Shown: positions 57,901 through 64,000 of the stretch, one piece after another
Layout of the letters: each line of letters opens with the position of its first letter
How positions within the stretch are numbered: position 1 is the first letter of the stretch
Assembly (NCBI GenBank): GCA_020152595.1
Contig: JAIGNY010002845.1
Location: forward strand, 1,365,001 to 1,429,000
From: Chiridota heheva
Lineage: Eukaryota; Echinodermata; Holothuroidea; Apodida; Chiridotidae
Length of the DNA stretch: 64,000 nucleotides
Direction: 5' to 3'
Notes under the pieces: model-generated
What the model saw: only the letters and a program-made list of their open reading frames with translations
What the model was told of the DNA's origin: nothing
The model's database searches: none
Position numbers and translations under genes: made by a program

Positions 57901-60241
57901 ATGCAGGCTGTCTTCGGTTTGTCCGAGTCTGAAACTGGGATTTGCCAGTAGCCTTTTGCTAAATCTAGCTTAGTGAAGTATTTGGCTTTGGCTAATTTAG
58001 CCATGAGGCTCTCTGGATTAGGGATCGGCTTGGGGTCGAAAACTGTGACCCTGTTTATTTTCCTTAAATTGGCACAGAACCTTACTGAGCCGTCGGGTTT
58101 TCTTACTAAAACTATCAAAGAAGCATAACATGATTTTAACTTCTCAATAATATTTATTTCAAGCATAGTGTTTATCTCTTTTTTGATCACTTCCTGCATA
58201 GCTAAGGGATAGGGATAAGCTTTTGACCTAACAGCTTTGTCTGTTGTTAAATAAATGCTGTGACTTATCAAATTAGTACACTCTGACAAATCAGGAAACA
58301 CATCTTTATACTGTTTTAACAACGTTATTACCTTAGCCCTCTCGTTCTCTGTTCTACTCTCACTTATATTGACATCATTCACATTTTCCTTATAATTCAT
58401 TGGACACATTCAAGCTTCGTTTCTTCATATTCGTTACTCTTGTCATCCTCAATAAAACTAACATGAGCCTTTACCACACTTGCAGCAACATGATCTATGC
58501 TGTCACCCCAAGATTTAGATTCTTTAGATACATAAAACTTCAACAGATTAGCGTGAAATGTTTGCTCGACACCATTGATATCAAGCCTATAATCATTCAG
58601 AGTTATTTGCTTTATCACATTGACGGGACCTTACCACTGCATTGTGGGTTTGTTGTGCTCAGTTGACAAAAGAAGCAAAATCTAATCACCTGCTTTTAAA
58701 CATGCAGTCTTTTGCTCTTACATTGTAATACTTCCAATACCCACTGGTAGATTTGGCGAGCCCCTGACTTGCTAGCTCACATGTCGCTACTAACAGCTCT
58801 CTTAGATCTATGATATAGCCAGAGGTCGTTCTAACTTCTTCATCTATGTTACATCCAGTTCAAAGTTCATGGAGGATACTAAGAGGACCCCTGACGGTAC
58901 AGTAGTTGAAAGAGTGATAAGCCCAAACTGTCTTGGGGCGCTTTTCGAAATGCAAACAAAAGAGCTGAGATATACCTATCCCAGTCCTTGGGGCGCTTGT
59001 TACACATTTGGCGCAGCATGCGCTTGAAAGTACCGTTGAGCTTTTAAATGAGTCCATTGCATATGCGGTGGTGTTAAGCTGTCTCACAGATAACAGTCAA
59101 CCCACCTCCTTCATGAGGTTTTAGGTAAATTGTGTACCTAGGTCGGACGATACTTCTTCAGGAATGCCTACACGGGAAAAATCTCTCAAAAGGGCCTCAG
59201 CAACCTTTTCTGTTTCGCGAAAAATTAAATTTGTGTAGCTAGCGCAATTTCCATGGTAAGAGAACCCAGTCACCAGTCGCGGACTGTCTACATCACTCTT
59301 GTTTCTATTTTCAGGAGAACTGAAAGCTGAGAATGAAGTGGACCTCAGTCTGGGCTTTCAAGAGTATGCATTGCTTTCATTCATTTATGGAGGGCGCTGC
59401 ATCGTCAAGGAATCGATTCACCTCGTGCAACCTGTGGGAAAACTCAAACTGTTTTGTTCTCGACTCACTCGTGTCCCAGCAAGGTATAATTTTTAAATTT
59501 GTTTGTAAAGCGTTGAATAGTGGTTGGGGTTGTTATGTACTGTACATAATTAGGGTGCTGGTAATGTCCCTATGATTTATTGTGGGTGGTGTAGTTATAC
59601 GCCATGAATATGCAGATCAGTCTTTGGAAATATTGATGCAATATTTGTCAATATTTGAGTGTTCTTAATAGTGAGCATGATTATTGGATATTTCAGCTCA
59701 AAAAAAATAACCAACTTTCTTTTAAGAGTTTTTTGTCTTTAGAGTGAAAGAAGTTAATTGCATCTGAAACATACAATGTGAAAATGCCCCCCCCCCCTCC
59801 CTTTCCAAAGATTATTGTTTCTCATAATCCCTGTGGGATGCTCATAGGCATTGATCCTGGAATAAAAAGAAATGACCATGCATTATCCTCCACCCCACCT
59901 AAATATGGGAAAAATCTTGGAATTGAAAAATTATTTGGGATGCAACTCCTATCTAGCCATGTCTTTTAAAAAAAAAATTTTTAGGTAGATAGACTGATCA
60001 AAGATTTTCAAGAATGTAACCCTTTTGTTGTGAAGATGTCATACAAAATGTATTTTTCTTTGCGCTTAGGAATGTGAAGCTCTACCACTTTTCCAAATGT
60101 TTTGACTCGCAAAGCCAGGAGTACCAGGAGCTGTTTCTGGATTCGTTACCCATGAGCAGGTTTGATATGACGGACGGCGATGAAATCCACATCGATGTTG
60201 ACATGAACGGTGGGGTCGAGGTCAAGTTTCCTTCCTTGTAA
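30952..60241 (+). CDS. TBCEL: tubulin-specific chaperone cofactor E-like protein (TBCEL)
   Basis: Eight coding exons with phase-consistent GT/AG borders: 30952-31107, 31761-31952, 33112-33266, 38362-39031, 41573-41631, 47792-47928, 59315-59483 and 60070-60241. They join to 1,710 nt (569 aa; human TBCEL is about 424). The start is ATG at 30,952 with context CCACAATGG. Residues 1-52 are the N-terminal segment (SFTEALRSKY) with no CAP-Gly domain, which separates TBCEL from TBCE. Leucine-rich repeats follow (VVDLDLSQNFIENWGEVM; LKCLNLTGNRF; LETMVLNNTGASW; LKELHLDQNG; LYTLILSSNPL). A Ser/Pro/Arg-rich insert spans about 195-353, then a last LRR (LQLLCVNSTRISDW), a cap (RRKLLVA, LPNIKILNG), and a ubiquitin-like domain (about 458-569) ending DGDEIHIDVDMNGG. 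Vertebrate TBCEL promotes tubulin degradation and microtubule destabilisation. The exon 3 donor is uncertain: GTAACA at 33,254 would need an extra exon that I could not find, whereas GTTAAA at 33,267 keeps frame and LRR spacing. Confidence 0.92.
31130..31655. other. TBCEL intron 1, no element recognised
   Basis: AT-rich intron with repeated AGGCCTA words (about 31,130-31,335). Nothing coding. Confidence 0.45.
31657..31712 (+). repeat. intron repeat also present at 33,630
   Basis: TTACTAGGAACTCATTTGAC, then CAAAATTGTACCAC, then TAGGATTTGACCAT. It matches 33,630-33,685 in intron 3 at most positions. Confidence 0.65.
32163..32873. mobile_element. TTAA-flanked MITE in TBCEL intron 2
   Basis: The left end is TTAA then AGGAGACACAAAGTTTGATA. 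The right end is the reverse complement of TTAA then AAGAGACACAAAGTCTGACA. A second copy of the left arm begins at about 32,277 (GAGACATAAAGTCTGATACA). No coding capacity. Confidence 0.75.
33254..33629. other. start of TBCEL intron 3
   Basis: AT-rich. Searched for an additional LRR exon with phases 1 to 2 and none was found. Confidence 0.45.
33630..33685 (+). repeat. intron repeat, second copy
   Basis: TTACTAGAAACACATTTTGC, then CAAAGTTGTACCGC, then TAGGAATTTACCAT. See 31,657. Confidence 0.65.
33840..33908 (+). pseudogene. decayed duplicate of TBCEL exon 3 (3' part)
   Basis: CCCTGGGGAAATTTCTACCA, then GGTTTAAAAAAACTTCA, then TTTAGATCAAAT aligns with exon 3 positions about 33,199-33,253 (CTCTGGGGAGAATTCTACCA, CTTGAAAGAACTTCATCTAG, ATCAAAATG) at roughly 80 percent by eye. 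A 2-bp insertion creates an in-frame stop, and the donor is lost (GTAA becomes GTAC). It cannot be spliced as a coding exon. Confidence 0.7.
34145..34505 (+). repeat. minisatellite, about 30-37 bp units
   Basis: About ten units of ACACCGATCCCCCTGTGTGT, then CTGTGCCTCCCC, with length variation. All three plus frames and one minus frame stay open for about 90-130 codons. This is repeat-driven, inside TBCEL intron 3. Confidence 0.9.
34538..35273. mobile_element. TTAA-flanked hairpin MITE
   Basis: Ends TTAA then AGGAATATTCCCAT and the reverse complement of TTAA then AGAAATATTCCCAT. The arms include an almost perfect inverted pair about 70 bp long (about 34,698-34,766 and 34,893-34,975, with AGTGCTGTGATGACATCATA and ATGATGACTTA). 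The terminal 60 bp resemble F1 and F2. No coding capacity. Confidence 0.85.
35275..35606. other. TBCEL intron 3, no exon found
   Basis: AT-rich; searched for the possible missing LRR exon, none seen. Confidence 0.4.
35608..35843. mobile_element. short MITE with AAGGRGCACTAGACYGAAA ends
   Basis: The left end AAGGAGCACTAGACCGAAA and the right end (reverse complement of AAGGGGCACTAGACTGAAA) match at 17 of 19 positions over 236 bp. The flanks are CCAA and TTAA, so the target duplication is eroded or absent. Confidence 0.8.
36178..37960 (+). repeat. tandem array of about 300-bp units, five copies
   Basis: The landmark GTGGTACACAGATAGCCCAT, then GGTCTGTAGATGTG recurs at about 36,230, 36,861, 37,157, 37,457 and 37,742 (the last two diverged). 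Each is followed by ATGCATATTAATGAGTA and a GGGCTTAAT word. The first gap is longer because a hAT-like MITE (36,408-36,735) is inserted in unit 1. No coding capacity. Confidence 0.88.
36408..36735. mobile_element. hAT-like MITE inside the 300-bp array
   Basis: Starts CAGTGGTGTCAGTAGACCC. The other end carries TTTTACTGACACCCCCCACT and stops at CCCTG. The flanks are TGTGTACA (36,400-36,407) and TGTGTTCA (36,736-36,743), an 8-bp duplication with one mismatch. Comparison with sister array units confirms that the intervening DNA is an insertion. Confidence 0.75.
37961..38361. other. end of TBCEL intron 3
   Basis: Unique AT-rich sequence leading to the acceptor of exon 4 (TTGTTGAACAG). Contains AATTC repeats at about 38,175-38,193. 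Confidence 0.5.
39215..41536. mobile_element. hAT-like non-autonomous element with exact 8-bp duplication
   Basis: Starts CAGTGGCATGGTGG and ends with the reverse complement of CAGTGGCGTGCTG. TTCACAAT flanks both sides exactly (39,207-39,214 and 41,537-41,544). The 2.3-kb interior includes a GAAATTTCC-type satellite core (about 40,420-41,330) and no recognisable transposase. The 8-bp duplication and CAG ends fit the hAT superfamily. It fills most of TBCEL intron 4 and ends 36 bp before exon 5. Confidence 0.9.
40420..41330 (+). repeat. GAAATTTCC/CTTCATTTT satellite core
   Basis: Degenerate short units such as GGGATATTTTCTTCAATATT and GGAAATTTCCTTC. Inverse orientation of the tracts at 2505 and 5950. 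The long Phe-rich frames are artefacts. Confidence 0.85.
41649..42738. mobile_element. element with ACTCGCCA-rich inverted ends next to exon 5
   Basis: The left end has GAAAAAATTACTTGCCTACT, then CGCCATGG. The right end is the reverse complement of CAGGCTTGAAAAAATATAC...GTCACTCGCCAGCC. CTCGCCA words recur in both arms. CCTGCTA flanks both sides (41,642-41,648 and 42,739-42,745). It begins 17 bp inside the intron after the exon 5 donor. Confidence 0.6.
42746..43104. other. TBCEL intron 5 spacer
   Basis: AT-rich; no element or exon recognised. Confidence 0.4.
43371..45121. mobile_element. nested hAT-like element with exact 8-bp duplication
   Basis: Starts CAGTGGCGGGAAGG and ends with CATGCACTG. 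ATATACAA flanks both sides exactly (43,363-43,370 and 45,122-45,129). Homologous to 39,215-41,536 in both flank-proximal regions (CAGCAAAGCTTTCTGAG; GCAAGTAATATTCCATTT; TTAAGCAATTTCCTAAAC). The satellite core spans about 44,290-44,900. Confidence 0.9.
46007..46785. mobile_element. hAT-like MITE with CAGTGGCGGCGGAAG ends
   Basis: The left end is CAGTGGCGGCGGAAGG and the right end is the reverse complement of CATAGGCGGCGGAAGTG. No exact 8-bp duplication is visible. The interior has a GGGGTCCAGGGGCCC word shared with 43,200 and 18,170, and a short tandem array at 46,625-46,750. Confidence 0.65.
46625..46750 (+). repeat. short tandem repeat, about 32 bp, 4 copies
   Basis: The unit is CTTGCTCAGACCATTGTCGG, then ACAAATGTTTGA, with small indels. 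Confidence 0.9.
47269..47785. other. end of TBCEL intron 5
   Basis: AT-rich, no element recognised. Leads to the exon 6 acceptor at 47,791. Confidence 0.45.
48002..49085 (-). mobile_element. hAT-like element, inverted copy, other end unresolved
   Basis: CAGTGGCATGGTGGGTCATG begins at 48,002 and matches the right end of the 43,371 element in reverse (then CCCAATGTTTTACTC-type sequence). GAAATTTCC tracts at about 48,230-48,450 and 48,985-49,080 and a GGGGGCAGTTGCCCCTCC palindrome at about 48,888-48,906 are internal. The second terminus and target duplication were not found. Confidence 0.65.
49345..51692 (+). repeat. minisatellite, 29-bp unit, about 81 copies
   Basis: The unit is TTTTATACAGACATCTTAGA, then GGTCTACTG, mostly near-identical with scattered point variants (TAGTG, GTATAC, TTCATAC) and a few insertions (for example 49,690-49,800). 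The largest array in the window, inside TBCEL intron 6. No open frame of note. Confidence 0.97.
51693..52560. other. TBCEL intron 6, no element recognised
   Basis: AT-rich with a GTACTGGTATGCGGTACTGGT duplication at about 51,981-52,005. No exon supported. Confidence 0.4.
52565..53170 (+). repeat. about 600-bp repeat, copy A
   Basis: Homologous to 53,268-53,895 over its whole length. It starts with a CCGGTGGGCCCCAATGATTT-type segment, then a tract of degenerate AAATTGCCCAAATTTGGTTG units, then ACAGCCGTATTAGCTGGT, and ends in a CATCTCCCAGCC segment. Confidence 0.85.
53268..53895 (+). mobile_element. about 600-bp repeat, copy B
   Basis: Second copy with a possible short terminal match (GGGCGTGG at the left; CCACGCC at the right) and ATGGAT beside each end, so probably a non-autonomous mobile element with an internal short tandem core. 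Confidence 0.65.
53896..54790. other. TBCEL intron 6, no element recognised
   Basis: AT-rich; a few CACG/CGTG words near 54,560-54,615. No exon supported. Confidence 0.4.
54795..55085 (-). mobile_element. SINE family 3 fragment, rearranged
   Basis: Contains CTCTCCCTGGACAGGATGGC, then AGTCCATCACAGGTTAACC and GTGGTGCTGTTACTCATTTA, colinear with the body of the SINE at 20,546. The tRNA head is not convincing. Confidence 0.55.
55260..55830 (+). repeat. diverged repeat, three partial copies
   Basis: AACGGCACGAAAATCTCAG...GTCGCACAAATTCATTACTT (about 55,280-55,360) is echoed at about 55,587-55,660 (AACAGCACAAAAATG...GACGCACTAATTCCTTACTT) and weakly at about 55,765-55,800. No coding evidence. Confidence 0.55.
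55831..56985. other. TBCEL intron 6; possible 3' flank or LTR of the Gmr1-like element
   Basis: No exon recognised. As this lies downstream of the RNase H remnant on the minus strand, an LTR might be expected here, but I could not find a terminal repeat. Confidence 0.35.
56990..59265 (-). pseudogene. Gmr1-like Ty3/gypsy retrotransposon pol remnant
   Basis: Reading the minus strand from high to low coordinates, with many frameshifts and stops: integrase core landmarks (KVAEALLRDFSRVGIPEEV and SSDLGTQFT at about 59,130-59,210; LNGTFKRMLRQM and KDWDRYISALLFAFR at about 58,930-59,040), integrase C-terminal GPY/F-type block (YRLDINGVEQTFHANLLK, about 58,550-58,600), reverse transcriptase (AYPYPLAMQEVIKKEIN, LVRKPDGSVRFCANLRKINR, FTKLDLAKGYWQIPV; MPFGMVN at 57,851-57,870; FIDD at 57,769-57,780), connection (VRSFIGLTSYYR) and RNase H end (GADFLSR, about 56,992-57,012). 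Integrase therefore precedes reverse transcriptase, unlike ordinary Ty3/gypsy. The codon for the third catalytic acidic residue of integrase is TAA (59,044-59,046). Inactive. Confidence 0.88.
59484..60069. other. TBCEL intron 7
   Basis: A 586-bp intron with a C10 run at about 59,788-59,798. No element recognised. Confidence 0.6.
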
Positions 60242-60900
60242 AAAAAACGGAACCGTAAGGGAACGGGATGTGAGAGATGGAGGGAAATTTTGGTAAAATC
60301 ATTGGGTGTGTTTGTGCAAAAAAGCATTGAAGACGGCCCCAAAAGCAACAGAAAAAATGACCTCGTTTGCAGTCGGGTATTATAAGGGACTGGGTAGATA
60401 TAAAATATGCAATATAAGTCAAACCTACATATGCAAATCAAGACAATCTTGTTGGTTCCAATTCTACTTCTTATGATTATAAGTTTATAGATATCAAAAC
60501 TTTTACAGTTATTAAATCAACATTCCTAGTAATTGTTAACATGGTGCTATCAGATTGTCAAAATCTTAACCTGATATTAACTGAAAATGTTTATATTTGA
60601 TCATGTTGCCAATCTAGATGACATAAATTGTGTTGAAACTGATTATTTAAAAGGAGAGAGAGAGAGATAGCATATTTTAGATTACAAAATTAAGTAATGT
60701 TTTACAGAAAAGTTGCATTGACATTGGCCAGTATACTACCCAGGAGGGAGGGGGAGGAGGGGGTACTTCCACATGTGAGTTAAATATATCTGCCATCCGA
60801 GCAGGTGCCTTTTTTTCGTAGTGCAGGTGTCTTTTTTTATTTAAAAATAAAAATAATAACTTACTAAAATGTATTATTAATTTTGTTTTGAGTAAAAATT
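60242..60900 (+). other. presumed TBCEL 3' UTR
   Basis: Follows the TAA at 60,239-60,241. Candidate poly(A) signals are ATTAAA (60,511-60,516) and AATAAA (60,846-60,851); neither has a decisive GT-rich element. A GAGA run at about 60,654-60,668 and a G-rich run at about 60,745-60,765 are internal. Confidence 0.4.
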
Positions 60901-61360
60901 GTCTTTTTTTCATAATTTTTGTAGTCTACGTCCCAAAAAGTGAGGTTTTACTGTGTTAATTTTTACTTCTGGTCCATTTTTACAATATTTTCGACAAATA
61001 CTCATACTGCAGGTATCAAAATTGACCTCTTTTATTTTGTTGGTTTTAAAATTGTATAATTTTATACTGCAGTTACCAAAAAATCTGTCAAACTGCGGGT
61101 ATGTTTTTCAGTTTGTGGGCTGCACACCCCTAACACTTTTAGTATGAATTCCTTCTCCCCCCCCTCCCCTTCCCCATCCTTTTCGTCCTTCCTGGGTATA
61201 CTACATTATGACAAAAGGAAGGGTGGGATATGTGTTACAAGTTTTGAGTATTACATTTCATATAAGAAAATTTCATTGTTTTGGTAAATAGACATAAAAT
61301 ATAATAAAACAAGTCTACTTTTACAAAAAGTCCAGATCTGGTTTTAATAAATTTTATATC
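60901..61360. other. downstream of TBCEL, no gene
   Basis: AT-rich with a C-rich run (about 61,157-61,185). Nothing coding. Confidence 0.4.
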
Positions 61361-61364
61361 TGGG

Positions 61365-61550
61365 TAAATAAAGTTTATACCTGGGTAAATGAAATTTATA
61401 TCTGGGTAAATAAAGTTTATATCTGGGTAAATAAAGTTTATATTTGGGTAAATAAAGTTTATATCTGGGTAAATAAAGTTTATACCTGGGTAAATAAAGT
61501 TTATATCTGGGTAAATAAAGTTTATATCTGGGTAAATAAACTTTGATCTG
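61365..61550 (-). repeat. minisatellite, 21-bp unit, about 9 copies
   Basis: The unit is GGGTAAATAAAGTTTATATCT. The minus strand is open and gives a 7-aa repeat (INFIYPD). Every unit contains AATAAA on the plus strand, so the array is a string of poly(A)-signal hexamers downstream of TBCEL. Confidence 0.93.
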
Positions 61551-61825
61551 GCCAGATCAAGCCAGATGTAACCTTGATTAAAGTCAATTTGATACACAAG
61601 TAAAGTGTGATCTGGCTAGATCAAGCCAGATCTGGATATTATATCTAGCCCATATCAAGCTTAATCTGGCTCAGATCAAACTTGATCTGGAAGCTCCAGA
61701 TCAACTTTGATCTGCCAGATCAACTTTGAATTCATATCTCCCAATTTCTATATTCCTAAATTCCAGATCTGGAATTTATATCTGGGCTAGATCTGGCCAC
61801 ATCTGGAATACATCTCTGGAATTTT
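61551..61825. repeat. GATCTGG/CCAGATC palindromic word cluster
   Basis: At least twelve GATCTGG or CCAGATC words in about 270 bp, in both orientations, forming many local inverted repeats. It directly follows the 21-bp array. Confidence 0.8.
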
Positions 61826-62830
61826 TGTAAGGGTAAGTAAACTGCTGTTGATACCTAAAAACCATCTTGGCATGAGAATTTAGGCCTGCATGAAGGATTA
61901 CCAATTCAAAGGTTATTAAAGTTTTCACAAACTTTCAGTTTAATGTGTCTATTAAAGGGAGCATTTTGTTCCGAAAAGATTAGAGAAATAGCAGCTAGTC
62001 ACCTCAAAATGCTTCCTTTTTTCTGTGTTTTTAATATTTCACAGATTTATGGACCAAACAGCTACAACAGATTTTCTTGTTTTATCACAAATATGCATGA
62101 AATGTGTATATTAAACCAATTTAAATTTAAAATTGCTGTAAAAGTTATAACAAATTTGGATCACATTTTTTGTTGATGCCATGGTTACCAAATAGATTGT
62201 AAAGCATGTCCATTGACCTTTATGTTACATAACACTATGAAGAGAAGTAAATGTATGATGTCACTTCCTGTTTCTTAGATTAAGATTGTATATACTTATA
62301 GCGTGTAAAGGTGCAATTTTTCATAATGCTGCCTTTGGAAGAAGAGTTTTTTTTATAGAGCATTTTCTTGATATGATTGTACATACATTAAAGGGCAAAC
62401 TAGCTAATGCACTTAGTGCTAGCCCTATGGGGAATATTGTGCAGGACCTATACAGAATATCTAAGAGCTGGATATTAAATTACTGTCTTGTACATTAATT
62501 ATAATTGTATTTGGTATGAAGATAACCTTGTAGGTATAAGAAATATCAATATAAGTAAAGCGCACAATATAGGTGCTAGAATGTGGCATTATCTGTTTCT
62601 TTGGTGTGGATGTGGAAATGAGTGCAAAACAGATTTTAAAAAGAAAATATAGGGAATCGAGATAATGCAGAATTTTTATATATATTTCATAGTTCTTTAT
62701 ATTTCAAATCTGAGTCAATTTCATCACAAGAATCTGGTAACAGTGGTGAAAGGATAAATTCTGTAGTTTTATATGAAAGAGGACTTGAAACAAAATGGTG
62801 AAGAAACCTTTCAAAAATGTTTTTCCAATC
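61826..62830. other. no gene recognised
   Basis: AT-rich; open frames of 60-77 codons show no domain or splice context. Confidence 0.4.
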
Positions 62831-62836
62831 AGTGAT

Positions 62837-63037
62837 CAATGGCGGGGCCAGGATTTTGATGCTGAGGGGGCACGAGAGGGGCCCCACAGCTTGGTCTCGT
62901 AGGGGGAAAAAGGCCTACAGATCAACACAATATGTGACCTTATAATATTTTCTGAGGAAGGGGGGAATGGGGGGGGAAAAGCACTTTCTGGGAGGAAATG
63001 GCCCCATAGGGAAATGTCCTCTGTTGTGCCACCACTG
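62837..63037. mobile_element. short hAT-like MITE, eroded
   Basis: The left end is CAATGGCGGGGCCAGG and the right end is TGTGCCACCACTG. The flanks TCAGTGAT and TTGCTGAT match at 5 of 8 positions, so the duplication is eroded or chance. The interior has GGGGCCCC and G-rich runs like the larger elements. Confidence 0.5.
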
Positions 63038-63590
63038 TTGCTGATGAGAATTTAAAATAAAAAAACATTTTCTTGAATTGTCTGTAGCAACTTGCAAGCC
63101 ATTAAAGTTGAAATTCTAAACCTTAACTGAAATTTGGGAATTTTTCTTGTATTAGTTTTAGTCTCTTCGATGCTTTTTCCAAAGATATGATGCACTTTGA
63201 CTGTAAGGTTTTCACAAGTATTACTATAAATCGATAGCTATGCCATTCTTCTTCAATAAAGAGTAGATATTTTAGACTACTAGATATTTGAGTCATCTCT
63301 GTATTTTCATATGACAGACTCTTTTAGCTTTTCTATTGTAGTATATTTTTGTAGAGGTACACAGGTCTAAAGGAGAACTTTCATATTCTTGTGCAATTTT
63401 GTTGTAATGTACATCAATAGGTAGGATAGTGTATTTGTTTCAGGTATGACAATTCGTCAATATGTATATTCTTTGGGATATATGAAAGTGATACTTTAGT
63501 GTGTTTGCTGTATCTATATTCAAGTTTTGCATTAATTCAATTGGAAAAGTTTGGTGTAACTACTGCTTAATTTGTTCGTTCAGTTGTATT
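63038..63590. other. no gene recognised
   Basis: AT-rich spacer. Confidence 0.4.
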
Positions 63591-63592
63591 TA

Positions 63593-63690
63593 AGAGAGGG
63601 AGGGAGAGAGAGACAGACAAACAGACAACAGAGAGAGAGAGAGAGAGGGGGAGAGAGAGAGAGAGAGGGGGGAGAGAGAGAGAGTGTGAG
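63593..63690. repeat. (GA)n microsatellite
   Basis: GAGA-rich tract with G and C interruptions. The Ser/Leu-rich minus-strand frame through it is an artefact. Confidence 0.92.
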
Positions 63691-64000
63691 TCACATGGGG
63701 TGATATCAACAGTATACCGCCGAGAGGGTGAAAACTGATGCTTGACAATGGCAAAAACGGGTGTAAAATTGGAACAGAAATAGGTAATGACCTGTTTTTT
63801 TGCTTTTCAGAATTTTCCAATATGGGGGTTGTGTTTTTACTTTGTCCCCCGGGATCCTCTCGGCGGCCCTGGCAATCACCCCACAAGGACTGCATTCACT
63901 CCAAGTGAGATGTCTACTCCCTATATTTTGTTCTGATTTTAAAAGAACATTTGAATTTTCAGAAAAGCACAAAGTGGCAGACCCCCCCTCTCGAACAAAA
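63691..64000. other. no gene recognised
   Basis: Contains a GTCCCCCGGGATCCTCTCGG segment. No exon could be supported before the window ends. Confidence 0.4.

Overview
The window is nuclear DNA from an animal. It is AT-rich, its genes are split by long introns with GT/AG boundaries, and most of the sequence is transposable elements, minisatellites and microsatellites. There is nothing bacterial or organellar. Two conserved protein-coding genes can be read, and both look complete. The mix of tRNA-derived SINEs, CR1/L2-like non-LTR fragments and a Ty3/gypsy element with integrase ahead of reverse transcriptase (the Gmr1-like order, described from deuterostomes) suggests a marine invertebrate deuterostome, perhaps an echinoderm or other ambulacrarian. 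That assignment is inference.

Layout. Positions 1-13,000 hold no host gene that I can recognise: a MITE with TAA target duplications, GAAATTTCC-type satellite tracts, a Mutator-type transposase remnant, SINEs, ATC/GAT microsatellites, and a 2.6-kb element with inverted arms that contains a 1.6-kb minisatellite of 25-bp units. Positions 13,683-23,901 (minus strand) are a five-exon clathrin light chain gene (208 aa predicted). Its introns contain two more long inverted-arm structures, with 23-bp and 19-bp minisatellite cores, a 42-bp minisatellite, SINEs and retrotransposon 3' ends. Positions 24,000-30,900 separate the two genes, which are divergently oriented. This stretch holds broken non-LTR retrotransposons, SINEs and a palindrome-rich 60-bp repeat array.

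Positions 30,952-60,241 (plus strand) are the tubulin cofactor E-like gene TBCEL: eight coding exons, 569 aa in the preferred model. Compared with vertebrate TBCEL it appears to lack one leucine-rich repeat and carries a roughly 159-residue Ser-Pro/Arg-rich insert within the LRR domain. Intron 3 holds a decayed copy of part of exon 3. Its introns contain three hAT-like elements with CAGTGG termini and exact 8-bp target duplications (one nested inside another), TTAA-flanked MITEs, an 81-copy array of a 29-bp unit, and a decayed Gmr1-like retroelement close to exon 7. Positions 60,242-64,000 are the presumed 3' UTR and downstream repeats.

The two genes act in separate processes: clathrin-coated vesicle formation and tubulin/microtubule turnover. 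I see no functional link between them. The most unusual signal is architectural. Several unrelated mobile-element families here carry a tandem-repeat core between inverted ends, so element insertion and minisatellite growth appear coupled.
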